DNA of 14,149 nucleotides from Podochytrium sp. JEL0797 (lineage: Eukaryota; Chytridiomycota; Chytridiomycetes; Chytridiales; Chytriomycetaceae): positions 1-14,149 of the forward strand of contig JADGJG010000690.1 of NCBI GenBank assembly GCA_027596195.1, in the 5' to 3' direction. Below are positions 1 to 9,507 of the stretch, one piece after another (position 1 is the stretch's first letter; each line of letters opens with the position of its first letter). Position numbers and translations under genes: made by a program. The notes under the pieces were generated by a model. The model did not search any database, had not been told where the DNA came from, and worked only from the letters and a program-made list of their open reading frames with translations.

Positions 1-168
1 TTTTGTGAGCAGATTGGAAAGTATCGGAGAGAAGGAAAGAACCGAAGGGATACGGCGACTGTTGCGACACGGGTGTTGAGTCTCGCTTCTGTTGCTGGGG
101 TGGCATTGATGCAGCCTGAGGATGGGTTTTCGATTGGAAGACTTAGAAAGCGAGGCGCGAAACTTTAA
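1..168 (+). CDS. C-terminal end of an unidentified protein (partial, 5' end outside window)
   Basis: Reading frame 1 is open from the first base to a TAA at 166-168, giving 55 residues. The stretch is basic (QIGKYRREGKNRRD near its start, RLRKRGAKL at the end), with an alanine/valine-rich middle (TRVLSLASVAGVAL). I recognise no domain and cannot assign a function. No start codon or splice site is needed inside the stretch, so it may be the last exon of a gene to the left. Its TAA overlaps, on the other strand, the TAA of a possible convergent gene. Short length leaves some chance that the frame is open by accident. Confidence 0.4.
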   Translation, partial: FCEQIGKYRREGKNRRDTATVATRVLSLASVAGVALMQPEDGFSIGRLRKRGAKL

Positions 169-404
169 ATAATGACTGAAAGATATTCCTCTCTTCTTTC
201 ACGTAGAGTTTGTGCGTCGAAAAATTTCTTGATCGAATTGCTCTCTGCCCCAGAGCCCTTCGTCTCCTTCGACACCATCCTCCCAGAACCTCTATATCTT
301 GGTGAGTTGTGTGATGCCTTGTGCGTACGGTGGTTATCGTTTGGGGACAATTTGCCATTTGGAGGAAGAGCCTGCTGCAGATCTCCGCCTGGCTTCGACT
401 TCAC
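165..404 (-). CDS. Possible last exon of an unidentified convergent gene
   Basis: On the minus strand a polar open frame ends with residues FFDAQTLRERREEYLSVII and a TAA at 167-165. A plausible acceptor (CTGCAG) would start this exon at 374. Further upstream on the same strand other lysine/glutamate-rich frames (for example around 440-520 and 600-700, with an ATG at 703) could be earlier exons, with a GTAAGC donor near 616, but I could not join them into one consistent frame. The plus-strand frame over the same bases is rich in cysteine and hydrophobic residues, as antisense frames usually are. No family recognised. It could instead be non-coding upstream sequence of the SGF11 gene. Confidence 0.3.
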   Translation of the reverse strand: MKSKPGGDLQQALPPNGKLSPNDNHRTHKASHNSPRYRGSGRMVSKETKGSGAESNSIKKFFDAQTLRERREEYLSVII

Positions 405-516
405 CTCTCATTCCGTGTTTCTGAATCGCTAATCGTTTCAATGCTTTCAATTCTCCATTCTCACTCTCTTGCGGCTTGGACTTTCGTTCAAAGGACTTCC
501 TTCGGTTGGTGACGCA

Positions 517-2110
517 ATGCACCCATCTCAAACGGTGAGTTTTGCGTGTGGGGAAGGCATTCCATCTGTTGTGTTGCATTGCATGTGGAATGGGGGCCTT
601 GGGAGGACATTCTCGATATCACGTCTTCGAATTCTGGCTTACCCTCTGGAGCCGGCTTGGATCGCGTTTCAGAACCCTTGACAACCTCGTTCTGCGGGGA
701 CATTGCGCATTTCGCTTCACGTGAAACGTGTATTCAGACAAGAGGATCACGATCAAATGCGATGGATTCGAATTCGAGGAATGCTTGCGGCGTGTTTGCC
801 ATGGATTGACTCATCCTTCGCCCCCCCTCCCCCACACCCAATCAACAGACCGACACTGTCTTGGAGTCCATCTTGGAACAATTTATTTTCGAAATTGCGT
901 TTGAATCGCACCGGGAAGATCGATTGGCCAAGTCCGTTTGTCAGATTTGCCAACAGAAGTGCGCTTGTTTTTTGTTGTTTCAAGCGTTGCGCTTCCCCTT
1001 TGAAAGTCGTGATTTAATAATACGATTCTCACCAATAAGCAGATGCAGATGCTATGGTAACAAGCGTGGTTCGAAATCCCTTTTCCTGTTCGCATTCTGG
1101 CCACCCTTTTTTTCGAAGCAGTGAAACCCGGCCAGGATATCTTTGGCAACACAGTCACCCGGGCCACGGCCGAGAAACTGAATTGCATCAAGTGTGGTCA
1201 TCTGCTTGCAACGAATCGGTATGCTCAACACCTCGAAAAGTGTTTGGGATTGGGTGGCAGGCGCGCGGCGGCGAGAAATGTCAACAAAAAGTAACACTGC
1301 GGTTTTTTTTGGGTCTGTATTCTCTTTCTCGACAACTGACACCCCTTTCCTGCATGCAGCCGACTGCTTCCCAATACCTCCTCCCCCAATTTGAACGACT
1401 CGGACCAAGATGATAATGGGAGTTCGAAAAGTGAGTGTTGCTTGGTTGCGTCTTTTCTTTTTAACATTCCAATCTAACTAATTTTTGCAGAAAAGCGATC
1501 GGTACCGTTTCTGCATGGCTTCGAATGTGCTGAACCCGAGTTGTTGCTAACATTTTCGCTTTAGCATTCCCCTCTTCCTGTCAACAAGCACATCAAACTC
1601 GGTATGATGTTTTTGCACGCCCGTGTGGCAATCACGTCCTTACCGCATCCAAACATATTCCAGAAACCGATGACCGTCCATCCAGTTTGAGGCATTCCAC
1701 GACTTCTTCACGCCAGCACACCCCTTCGATCAATAATGCATTCACGTCCCGCGAATCGACCCCCAATCCATCAGCCGCCGTTCCCACTCGACCGCCTGCG
1801 ATAAGCATATCCAGTGCTCCACCGCCGATACACCCCATGTTTGCTGGGAAAACAAAACCCGGCGCCCCGCTCATGAACAAAGTCTATCCTTCGGCTTCGA
1901 ATGGGGCTGGAAAAATGCCAGTCAACAGTTATGGCAAAGTTCCGCGAGTGTTGACTCCGACGGGTACCGTTTTGGTTTCGGGTGGAAGTGGTGGTGGAGG
2001 TGGCAGAGGTGGCTATGGGTATGCTTGCTCTTTGCTTTCTTGAATTCCGTACACTTCTAATCAATTATTGAAACAGAGATGATTCTGGGGACAGCGATGA
2101 CGATTATTGA
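517..2110 (+). CDS. SGF11: SAGA-associated factor 11 / ataxin-7-like 3 (SGF11), eight exons
   Basis: Subunit of the SAGA histone H2B deubiquitinase module in the nucleus. In known homologues the N-terminal helix binds Sus1 and the zinc finger contacts Ubp8 and the nucleosome. Exons as read: 517-534, 849-1005, 1122-1290, 1360-1430, 1491-1501, 1565-1601, 1664-2018, 2077-2110, about 283 residues. Exon 2 gives the helix (ESILEQFIFEIAFESHRED) followed by VCQIC. Exon 3 gives DIFGNTV and the C2HC finger (CIKCGHLLATNRYAQHLEKC) with the typical LGLGGRRAAR tail. Exon 4 encodes an acidic NDSDQDDNGSSK stretch; exon 7 a Ser/Pro/Gly-rich tail; exon 8 a short acidic C-terminus ending DSDDDY. Phases agree from exon 3 on. 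Uncertain points: the first exon could instead be 762-791 (MDSNSRNACG) with a weaker GTGTTT donor, also in phase; and the exon 2 donor could be at 1006 or 1009. The 517 start is chosen for its GTGAGT donor. Confidence 0.85.
716..725. promoter_or_regulatory. Perfect 10-bp palindrome with E-box core (TTCACGTGAA)
   Basis: A perfect palindrome containing CACGTG lies about 40 bp before the alternative SGF11 start at 762 and just outside the possible minus-strand ATG at 703. CACGTG is the classic site of bHLH factors. If both starts are real this would be a shared divergent promoter; if SGF11 starts at 517 the site is inside its first intron. Functional role is inference only. Confidence 0.25.
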
Positions 2111-2185
2111 TTCCCTTTCCGTTGCAGAATCTCAAAAGAAAAAAACAACACATCTCTCACTATTAACTTGTGCTTTATTTCATGA

Positions 2186-2413
2186 TGCGCGTTTCGTCAC
2201 ATTGAGGAAAACCGATCAGCGGGCGATGAACGAGCTGAACCCAATGATTTTCCCCGACTTCGCATCAGCAACAACGCAACATTCAAGTCCATGGATGAGT
2301 TTTCACAAGGATGGAGTCGCGAGCAGAGAGGTTGGGTCGTCGGAACATTTCAGCGCGAAACTTTGAGGCTCTACCACACTGAACATAATAGAATAAGACA
2401 GAGATGGGCTTGA
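2186..2413 (+). other. Open, protein-like frame of unknown status downstream of SGF11
   Basis: From 2186 a plus-strand frame is open for 75 codons to a TGA at 2411-2413. The second half reads like real protein (SMDEFSQGWSREQRGWVVGT, then RLYHTEHNRIRQRWA). There is no in-frame ATG near the beginning and the frame starts right after a stop, so an exon would need an acceptor inside it, for example near 2219 (GATCAG). It begins 75 bp after the SGF11 stop. I recognise no family. The minus strand also has an open frame over 2283-2534. It could be the 3' UTR of SGF11, a last exon of an unseen gene, or chance. Confidence 0.2.
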
Positions 2414-2439
2414 ATTGCTCATCAATCGCGCTCCAAGCG

Positions 2440-2484
2440 ACTGAACTGAGAATTTTCGCAAACTCGCGAAAAATCGAGTTCAGT
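2440..2484. repeat. Imperfect hairpin (inverted repeat of about 20 bp with short loop)
   Basis: The left arm starts ACTGAACT and continues into TTTTCGC. The right arm, read in reverse complement, gives ACTGAACTCGATTTTTCGC. The loop is only a few bases. The stem would form in RNA from either strand. It lies in the space between SGF11 (stop 2110) and the methyltransferase (start 3155). It may be part of a 3' UTR, the relic of a small foldback element, or chance. Confidence 0.5.
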
Positions 2485-2552
2485 CGTCCTGAAAGTGCAA
2501 AATGCGCAATATCAACGATTCCACACGTTTTCAAGTAATAATATCCACCATT

Positions 2553-2982
2553 TCAGATATGGATGGAACCTGGAGGCTGTGGCGCGCGTTTTGACTCGGC
2601 GCTAGGACTCAAGAAGGCCCCCCCCAAAAGGGGGAATCTCAAACTCAAGTCCTCAAAGTCGTCGACCATCCTTCTCCGGTCTTCAACATTTCTGCGTTTG
2701 GAAGGAGCCTCCGTAAACCCCTCTCTCTGTATCAAATAATCCCGAAAGACAGGACCGTCATTTTCGACTGCTACATATTTGCGGAGGAAGTTTTCGTGTC
2801 GAGAACCTCAACCACTAAAAGACTCGCTACAAGTCGTGTCGCTGATGGAGCGGCTGGAAATCGTTGATGCGCCAATTTCCAAACAGAAGGGCGAAAGGGA
2901 GCCATACCTTCTCCTAAAAACACCACGCGAAAAGCCGCAACCGTCGTGCCGTTTTTTTTTGCGTGTCCACCCAACACTCACC
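2553..2982 (-). CDS. Tentative unidentified gene, C-terminal exons
   Basis: Three stretches on the minus strand can be joined in phase with introns of the size usual here: an exon ending at 2982 (GTGAGT donor), an exon 2831-2913 after a TTTTAG acceptor, and a last exon 2553-2770 after ATGTAG, with introns of 68 and 60 bp. The product would include SLSPFCLEIGASTISS and then a polar part (DGPVFRDYLIQREGF, NVEDRRRMVDDFEDLSLRF), ending at TGA 2555-2553. No Met start is found upstream in the matching frame before the methyltransferase gene, so the 5' end is unsolved. A plus-strand frame over 2596-2862 is equally open, so strand is uncertain. No family recognised. Confidence 0.25.
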
Positions 2983-3154
2983 AGGCTGTGTATGAAAGGG
3001 ATTGTAAAGAGAGTCTCAGTAAAGAGCAACTCAACCGGAGGGGTGGGGAACGGCCGCCCCCCCCCCCTTTCCAAAGTTCGGTTCGATTTTTTTGTTTTTT
3101 CAATTTCCCGAAACCGCAAGAAAGCGCACTTCCGACTTTCGACGCATTTTCAAA

Positions 3155-3902
3155 ATGGAAGACGGAGTCGAAGACAACACCCAATTCGCTTCCCAAGAGT
3201 ACTGGGAATCCCGCTACGCATCGTGAGTTGCCCCCCCCGTCGTCTGGTTCCCCTCGGCCTCGCTCAATCAAACCCCTCCGCTCAAACCCACGACCCCTCC
3301 CCGCAACCTCCAGCGAATCCACACTAGACCCCACCCACCCCATCTCCACCTTCGAATGGGTCAAAGGATGGTCCTTCTACGGCCCCACCTTGTCCCCCCT
3401 GATCCCAACCCCGACAACCCCGATCCTGCACCTCGGATGCGGAAACTCGCGGTTCGCAGTCGATATGTTGGAACAATCTGGATTCACGCACCACACGAAC
3501 GTGGATTACAGTGCTTCCGTTGTTGAAACGATGCGGCGCGCGTTCGTCCCATACAAGGATACGATCAAATGGGTCGTGGCCGACATTTTCGAGCTCAACA
3601 AGACGATTGAAGAGAATGCGTTCGAGGTGGTGGTGGATAAAGGCACGCTGGATGCGTTCTTGACCGCGTTTCCGGACGATGATCCGTGGGATCCGTCGGA
3701 AGAGCAGTGGGAGCTCGTGAGAAAGTATATGGCGCAGGTGCATCGCGTTGTGAAGCCTGGTGGGATCTTTGTACATATCACATGGGCGCAGCCGCATTTT
3801 CGGAAAAAGTTTTGCGAGGTGACGGGGATGCAGGTCGAGGTCAAGAGAGTCGGGACGGATTGGGAGTACTTTGTTTATGTGTGTCGGAAGGCGGTGGAAT
3901 AA
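3155..3902 (+). CDS. EEF1AKMT4/METTL13-type SAM-dependent lysine methyltransferase, two exons
   Basis: Class I (Rossmann) methyltransferase of the group that modifies lysines of translation elongation factor 1A, so probably cytosolic. Exons 3155-3222 and 3314-3902, intron 91 bp (GTGAGT..CTCCAG), product 218 residues. Exon 1 carries the family's start pattern EYWESRY. Exon 2 has FEWVKGWSFYG, then motif I (ILHLGCGNSRF) for the SAM glycine loop, motif II (NVDYS), an acidic motif (VVADIF) and the hallmark DKGTLDAFL, then a motif resembling the post-motif IV region (VHRVVKPGGIFVHITWAQPHF). Length matches single-domain EEF1AKMT4 rather than two-domain METTL13. The substrate is inferred from the family only; other METTL13-like lysine methyltransferases are possible. 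It converges on the PP2A gene with a 328-bp gap. Confidence 0.9.
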
Positions 3903-4230
3903 AACGGGATGTGGGTTTCTGAATTTGGATGGTTTGATGACAATCTTCCAAGTTTGGTGCGAAATCTGTGGTTCAAACATCGGCGACTTCAAGAGTTCGG
4001 TTTGTGCCGACAATTCTCCCAACAATCTCCTGCCATTGCTCTTGGACGATTCCGTATAATTCGAGTTTATAACAAAAAACAAACAAACAACAGAGCACAC
4101 AGGTGCAATTCAAAACAAAAAAAACTCAACATAAATTGAAAGAAAACAAAACTCCTCTCCACCACCCACCCCTCCCTCCACCCCCCGTCCCACTCCTCAA
4201 CAATAAACCTCAACCCCCCGCCTACAAAAT
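3903..4230. other. Convergent intergenic gap, no gene seen
   Basis: Space between the 3' ends of the methyltransferase (+) and the PP2A scaffold gene (-). The first half is mixed sequence; the second is A- and C-rich on the plus strand with runs such as AAAACAAACAAACAAC. An AATAAA occurs at about 4202-4207 on the plus strand. Open frames here are short and low in complexity. It presumably holds both 3' UTRs. Confidence 0.6.
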
Positions 4231-7200
4231 TCAAGCCGCCAAAGCCCCCAAAGCCCTCACCGCAAAAAACCTCACATCCATATCCGAATCCTCACTCAAC
4301 TTGACCAAACTGGGCTTCATGTCCCCGACAATGCCCGCGAGTCCATTCTTTTTGAGGAGAGGAACGAGCTGTTCCATCGACTTGGCCACGTTGAACCGAA
4401 TGTTGGGGATCGGGTCCGACGCGAGGTGCGTGACGGTGGGGACGATAAGGTCTTTGAGGACTTGGCCGTTCACGGCGTGTGCGAGGGTCTTCAAGAAAGA
4501 AAGAAAAACCTGTTGGTCAAAAACCCCCACATCACGATAAAAAAAAAACAAAACAAAAAACTCACAGTCACTGCAAAAATCGTCGTCATGCGATACAAAT
4601 AATTCGAATGTCTCCCCATCTCCAACACCTTGGGAATAATCGTCACCTTGGCCCAATCGTACCCAAACACTTCCGTCAACTTTCTCAAATTCGTCACGGC
4701 CGCTTCGCGGATACTGTACACGCAGTCCCCGAGCCACGCCATGCACAAGGGACCGAGCTTTTCGTCAAAGAATTTGACTCCGAGTTGGGACGCGAGGAGC
4801 GGGATGTTTTCGATAATCGCGAGGCGGACGCGCCATTGTTTGTCTTCGGCGAGTTCGACAATCGCGGGGAGGAGGGATTGGGAGAGGAGTTCGATTCCAA
4901 TCACTGTTGCGGGTGTTTATGGTGTCGTTGTAAGTGATTTGAAGAAGAAAAAAAAAGATTCAAAACAAACAAAAAAGTTGGACTCACCATCATTCACCTT
5001 GTCCAACTTGCTAATAATATTCAATCTCACTTCACTCGCCTCGTCCTTCAACAACAGCAAAAACAGAGGCAACAGGTGCTCGATCGTGTGCTCTTTGCCG
5101 AGGATGGGAGCCATTCCGCTGATTTCCGTGGCCAGAGCCGCGCGCACGTGTTGCGACGAGTCCGAGACGAGGTCGCGGATGCATGGCATGATTTCGCGGA
5201 GGACCGTGTCTTTGTCGATCATGGCCGAGAAGCCTGATGGGGTTGGAAGGTGAGGACGGGTGGAAAAACAAGGTCAGTTGTTGGGGATCAAGGAGAGAAC
5301 GAGGAAAGGAGGAAAACAGAAAGGAAAAGGGGCGGGGTTTACCTGGAGCCTGCGTCGACGCAGCCGTACGCACTTCGGCCTCATTGTCCTTCAACACCTG
5401 CACAAACGCGTGGATCAAATCCTCTCTCACGATATCGTTTCCAACCGATTTGGAAACCTACACGAAAAAGAGAAGACGTCAACGAAAACCTATCCGAGAA
5501 AGAGGCGAGAAAAAAAAACTCACGGCCACAAACTTTTCGGCAATCATGTACCGCACTCTCCACGACTTGTCGACACACATGTTGCGCAGGATCGTGAGGA
5601 GCATGGCTTTGGTTTCCTCGGGGGTCAAGGTTTCGGCGATCGAGACGAGTCCATCGACAGTCAGCAAACGCACAGAGTCCTGGAGAGAGCGAGAAAAGGA
5701 AGTGATGAGATTTTTGGTTGATGGTGAATAGTGGAAAGGATGGTTGATGGGTGCCCCCCCCCCCCCCTGGTTCAAACTCGCTCGCTCGCTCCAAAAAAAA
5801 ACAATCTCCAGGGTGGGCCTCAACGAACAAGGCAAGAACCCCTCCGCAAATGCGTATTCAACGTCTCCCCGTTTCCCAAAGACGTAAACCGCGCCCGCAA
5901 AACCCGCCAACAACAATCCCCAACGAAAACCAAGCACCGCCCCAGCAGTTTCAATGACACAAAGCAGACAAGAATCCTTTGTCTCCAAAAAAGAACCTCG
6001 CGACAATAACGTCACCGATTGACTTTGTCATCAAGTTCGCCCTCCCGCCTCCCGCTCCCCCGAACAAGATCTCATCCAACAGGGCACCCTCTAATCACTC
6101 ATCATCTTTGCGAGACTGCTCGACAATCCATACGCTCAAGCGACACATCGCGCACGGTCCACTCCCTCCAAATCTCGCATCTCCATTTTCTTCGGTCCAA
6201 TCACAATCCGCCCGAACCCCCCTCCCCCCCCCTCCCCGCCATACAACGATGCGTCTTGTGGTGTGTGCACGCATGGAGTACGGCGCTACGCGTCGCGCAG
6301 GCGGCAGGTCCTCGCATCGCTTCGCTCGGCTCACGCGCGTAGCCAGACACCCACACACAAAAAAAAGACACCAACCTGCTCGTCCTGGGCCAAAGCAGAA
6401 AACAGGGGGTAAATTTCGTTCACGACGTGAGGTTTGGTAAGCTTCTTGACGAGTTTCTGTGACGGGGGGATGAGAACAATGTGACGAAAGGCGAGAAAAA
6501 AAAGGAGACGACGCACGGCGAGATGAGTGGCGGCGGCTCTGCGGACCATGGGAGTTTCGTCCTTGCAGAGAGTGGCGTAGAGGCTGGGGCATGGTCAGTT
6601 GATATGATAATAAAAACGAGGGCCATACCCGCGCATATCGTCCTGTGTCTTTTGCGTGGCCAGGTGGTAGACCGGGGCATAGAGCCCAGCGGCACTAGTG
6701 CGCGAGGTGAACCAGTCGCCCTTTGTGAGTCTCACGAGCATCGGGATGTAGAACTCCTCGATTTGTTGGGTCGAGAGGAGAACAGCGATTTTCGCAGCCG
6801 AGTCGACGGCCTTGTCGCGCACGACCGTTTCCTCGACGGCGGCCAGCGTCTCGAGCGGCGCCAGGAGCAAGTGCCCAAACGCGGCGCCGCCCACAAAGTC
6901 GACGAAGCCGCCGAGTTCCTCAGCGAGGGCCAAAAGAACCTCGTCTTCGTCGTCGATGGACTCTGTTTTATGTTCTCTGTGAGTACTCTAGGAGTAGTGC
7001 AGTGCTGCCTAGGCGTACTCTAGGCATCGCTAGGAGTCGCCCAGGCGTGGCCAGGCGTGGCCAGGAGAAAAGGCGCTCACCATCCAGGAACGGAATCAGC
7101 TCGTCGCGCGTCCTTGCCGCGCCCAGCGCCAGCGCAATCGTCGAAATGCGGCGAATCGCCGCAAGACGCAGCGCAACGTCGTCGTGCTTGAGCTCGTCAA

Positions 7201-7234
7201 TCAGCACCGCAATTGGGTAGAGGTCGTCGGACAT
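4231..7234 (-). CDS. PPP2R1A: Protein phosphatase 2A scaffold subunit A (PR65), nine exons, complete
   Basis: All-HEAT-repeat scaffold that holds the catalytic C subunit and the variable B subunit of PP2A. Exons from the 5' end: 7234-7081, 6962-6629, 6583-6517, 6456-6376, 5679-5524, 5457-5343, 5233-4988, 4903-4566, 4488-4231. They sum to 1749 nt, 582 residues, against 589 for human PR65 alpha, and every junction keeps phase. Family signatures include [15 protein letters not shown] at the start, [96 protein letters not shown] and IRFNVAKSM. Human and fungal homologues align from end to end by eye, without gaps in the core. Most introns are 45-120 bp; one is 696 bp (5680-6375). Two introns use GT donors of less common form (GTTGGT after exon 4, GTATGG after exon 2). 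Confidence 0.97.
5680..6375 (-). other. Unusually long intron 4 of the PP2A A-subunit gene
   Basis: The protein is continuous across this intron (SALAQDEQ joined to [10 protein letters not shown]), so no exon is missing. At 696 bp it is several times longer than the other introns in the window. It holds a run of about 14 C at 5754-5767, C-rich stretches, and a segment near 6245-6360 rich in CGCG and GTGTG/CACAC. A minus-strand frame around 5800-6015 reads as a hydrophobic peptide but has no homologue that I recognise. I found no convincing snoRNA or tRNA. Confidence 0.7.
6982..7067. repeat. Degenerate tandem repeat of about 10 bp in PP2A intron 1
   Basis: Inside the 118-bp first intron (6963-7080) the plus strand repeats a core CTAGG or CCAGG every 10-13 bases, as in CTCTAGGAGT, CCTAGGCGT, CTCTAGGCAT, GCTAGGAGT, CCCAGGCGT and two adjacent copies of GGCCAGGCGT. 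The copies differ mainly by T/C at one position. It fills most of the intron and probably arose by slippage. No function is evident. Confidence 0.6.
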
Positions 7235-7442
7235 GGATGTTTTTTTTGCCTTCTGGTTTTGTCGCAAAAGTCGCGAAAACACCCACCCGCGCAACCTGCC
7301 CACTCTCGAAGGCCACCCTCCCTTGCAATTTCTTTCTCCGCGCGAATCCTTTCGCCCTCAAATTTGACCATTATTTTTAGCGAACCCATTTTTTTTTGCA
7401 CCCCATCTCTCCACATCAAACTCCCATCACCGACTTCCATTT
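7235..7442 (-). promoter_or_regulatory. Upstream region of the PP2A scaffold gene
   Basis: The 208 bp between the PP2A start codon and the stop of the next possible minus-strand gene are pyrimidine-rich on the plus strand (purine-rich on the coding strand), with T-runs near 7239-7246 and 7391-7398. No TATA box is obvious. It must contain the PP2A 5' UTR and promoter. Confidence 0.4.
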
Positions 7443-8060
7443 TTAGCTAACTAATATCTTTGAAATTTGATCCGCAATTCTGCAGCTTTGTTTGTTGCAC
7501 ACGCGTTCTGAATACGGAAGAGTGCTGATTTCGGTATGAGCTGCTTCCTTATCAACTGACCAGACGCATAATTCACGACCTTCATCAAACGCGTACACTG
7601 TCGAAAAGAACTGTGATTCCAAAAGATCAATCTTCTTCTCAATAAACAACACAGAGCAAAAACAGCGCACGCGCAGATGAAAAAACAAAAGAACAGCGAC
7701 GGGCAAAAAAGAAGATATCTGCTGGCTCATTTTGAGGCGTCGAACAGAAAGACTCAAAATTGGGACGAGGCGAGTGACACAAATCCAAAATCATACTCCC
7801 TTCACCGAAAGCACAACAGAAATCCACGCCATCCTCGTCATCCATGCGCCTCCTTCGAGTCTTCACTTCCGCCACTGATGTCGTCTGCCTCTTCTCCACG
7901 TGTCAGTTCTGGAGGAAGCCCGGTTGTTTGACATCTCAAAAATCGAGTGCCCCCCCCTGTGGGCAAGGACTTGAGAAAAAATAAAACAAATAGTAAAAAT
8001 GCGCAAAATTACGCCAGCGCCGTCGGCAGCAAGAGTCACAGAGGACTGATTTTTCTGCAT
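7443..8060 (-). CDS. Tentative small unidentified gene
   Basis: A possible first exon 8060-8013 starts MQKNQSSVTLAADGAG, followed by a good 43-bp intron (GTAATT..TCTCAAG) and an exon from 7969 whose frame reads TTGLPPELTRGEEADDISGG and SEDSKEAHG. Further down two overlapping frames look like protein: one holds STVYAFDEGRELCVWSVDKE and reaches its stop at 7443, and one holds KVVNYASGQLIRKQLIPK and stops at 7451. Donors such as GTGAAG near 7862 could link these, but I cannot fix the junction. CpG content is normal here, unlike the tract to the right. No family recognised; could also be a decayed gene. Confidence 0.3.
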
Positions 8061-8263
8061 TTTTTTAAGCGAAAATGGGAATACCAATGAAAACTGCGTT
8101 TATCATTCCCTGGTGACAAGTCAAGTATAACCATCATCTAACCATTGCGTTTCCGTGATTCCAGCGGCTTCAAAGTGCATTGCTTTACTTGAAAAAAAGC
8201 TATAGAGCGTGTTTGCATGTTTGGGGAAGGCATTCCCAGCAGGAACCGGAATCTCAGTACTGA

Positions 8264-8365
8264 GTTGTTGCGTTTGACTCTGTTGATGACTAGAAGGATC
8301 ATTCAGAAAGGATATTTTATTGTGACAAGATATACACGCCAGGGCCCTTGCCTGCTCTTCCACTC
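8264..8365 (-). pseudogene. Fragment of GTF2H3: exon 3 end, intron 3 and exon 4 start
   Basis: Bases 8264-8294 are identical over 31 positions to 12468-12498 of the intact GTF2H3 gene, covering the start of exon 4 (FINRVKRNN in the intact gene) and the acceptor CTAG. Beyond that, the intron and the end of exon 3 are still similar though diverged (compare GGGCCCTTGCC with GGGCCATGGCC on the plus strand). The frame is broken soon afterwards in both directions, so it cannot make Tfb4. To its right a Glu-rich minus frame (8568-8317) stays open but is not recognisable as GTF2H3. Confidence 0.65.
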
Positions 8366-9507
8366 CCATGACCAAGCCCATGCGTCTTCATTCTCCTTGT
8401 CAACGGCACAAACTGCCCACCTCCCCCCTCACTGGCAAAGTCCCCCAGTGTCCCCTCCCCCAAACCCACCAAAGCTTTGTCAATTGCAGCAGCAGCTTCA
8501 TCTCCAGCTTCCATCATCTCCTCTGCTGAAATTCCTTCTCCCTCCTCCTCCTCCTCATCCTCACACAAATAGTAGAGGTCATATTATCATCATCCAACAG
8601 GTTTCCGTTCATGCCCCCAATCCCACCCCAACCCTCCACCTCCAACATCTCATCTCATCTGATTCCAAAAGCAGGTCTTCCCGTGTTTGGCCAGGAGGGC
8701 ATATGCTGTTCCATCCTGATTGAAATTTAAGAAAGTGCAGGGAAGCAAGGGTGAACTCTTCCCCTCTGGAGGGCGGGACGAAAGAACAAAACCATACTGA
8801 GTTCAATCATCAACACACCAAGTTGGTCGCAGTAAAGATCCAGCGTTTATGTTTGGGGTGGTGGTGGTGGTGGTGATGATGGGGTTCCCTGTCCAGGAGA
8901 GTCACGTCAGAAATAGGGTATATGTAAGCATGAATAAATACACAGATTGCGTTCAACCATGTGCCTAACAATCGAAATTGCTGTCATTGGGATCCCTCAA
9001 CCAGCCGCAATAAGTAATCTCTCTGCCTTGAGATGGCAACCAGAGGTCACCCTTGTGTTGGCAAGACCCCTGTAAATGGTTGAGCCCACAGTTGCCTGCA
9101 TGCCTGCAAACAAGTCTTTTTTTTCAGTGGTTTTTAGAATCAAACATATTGCCCATGCCTGCAAACAAACCAACATGTCAAAATACCAGAATCCATTTCC
9201 ACGACATGTTGGGTCCACTTCCATGTCAGGCTTTCAACTGTCCTCAATTTTGTTGTGGTTGTAGCACACTTGTTTTCAATGTCCGAGTGTTGATGTTGTC
9301 TGAGTCATTGGTTGCGCTTCATTTTCTGAATCTTTTTCTGCATTGGTAAATTTGGTGCTAGGGTGTGTGTGTGAATGAAGACAAGACCATGTGTATGAGG
9401 TGGGGAGCAGTGGGAGAGCAATTGGAGAGAGCAGGATGCGGCAGACTTATGAGCCAGGAGTCTTGGGTATTAGATGACTCTTTCTTTCAATATTGGCAAT
9501 ATGGAAA

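Noticed and set aside
3324..4100. A 258-codon minus-strand open frame over the methyltransferase
   Set aside because: It is antisense to a clearly conserved coding exon, is rich in Arg/His as antisense frames of this gene would be, and matches no family.
4479..5731. Several plus-strand open frames of 100-200 codons
   Set aside because: They lie opposite the PP2A scaffold exons, whose HEAT repeats align end to end with known proteins.
5800..6015. Hydrophobic minus-strand open frame inside the long PP2A intron
   Set aside because: Flanking exons join without a gap in the protein, and the frame has no recognisable homology. Inclusion would add a stretch absent from the family.
6095..6360. Possible tRNA or C/D snoRNA (GATGATGAG, GGTTCG) in the PP2A intron
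   Set aside because: No partner D box, no T-loop with matching stem, and no cloverleaf could be drawn.
8317..8568. Glu-rich minus-strand frame as an intact gene
   Set aside because: Its right-hand side joins the GTF2H3 exon 3 fragment in another frame, and it has no identifiable domain; simple-sequence GAG runs explain the acidic part.
8217..8723. Pro/Ser-rich plus-strand open frame
   Set aside because: It is low-complexity, lies in the CpG-poor tract and overlaps the GTF2H3 fragment on the other strand.
9085..9170. Short direct repeats CATGCCTGCAAACAA as a CRISPR-like or transposon array
   Set aside because: There are only two copies, about 55 bp apart, without regular spacing or further units.
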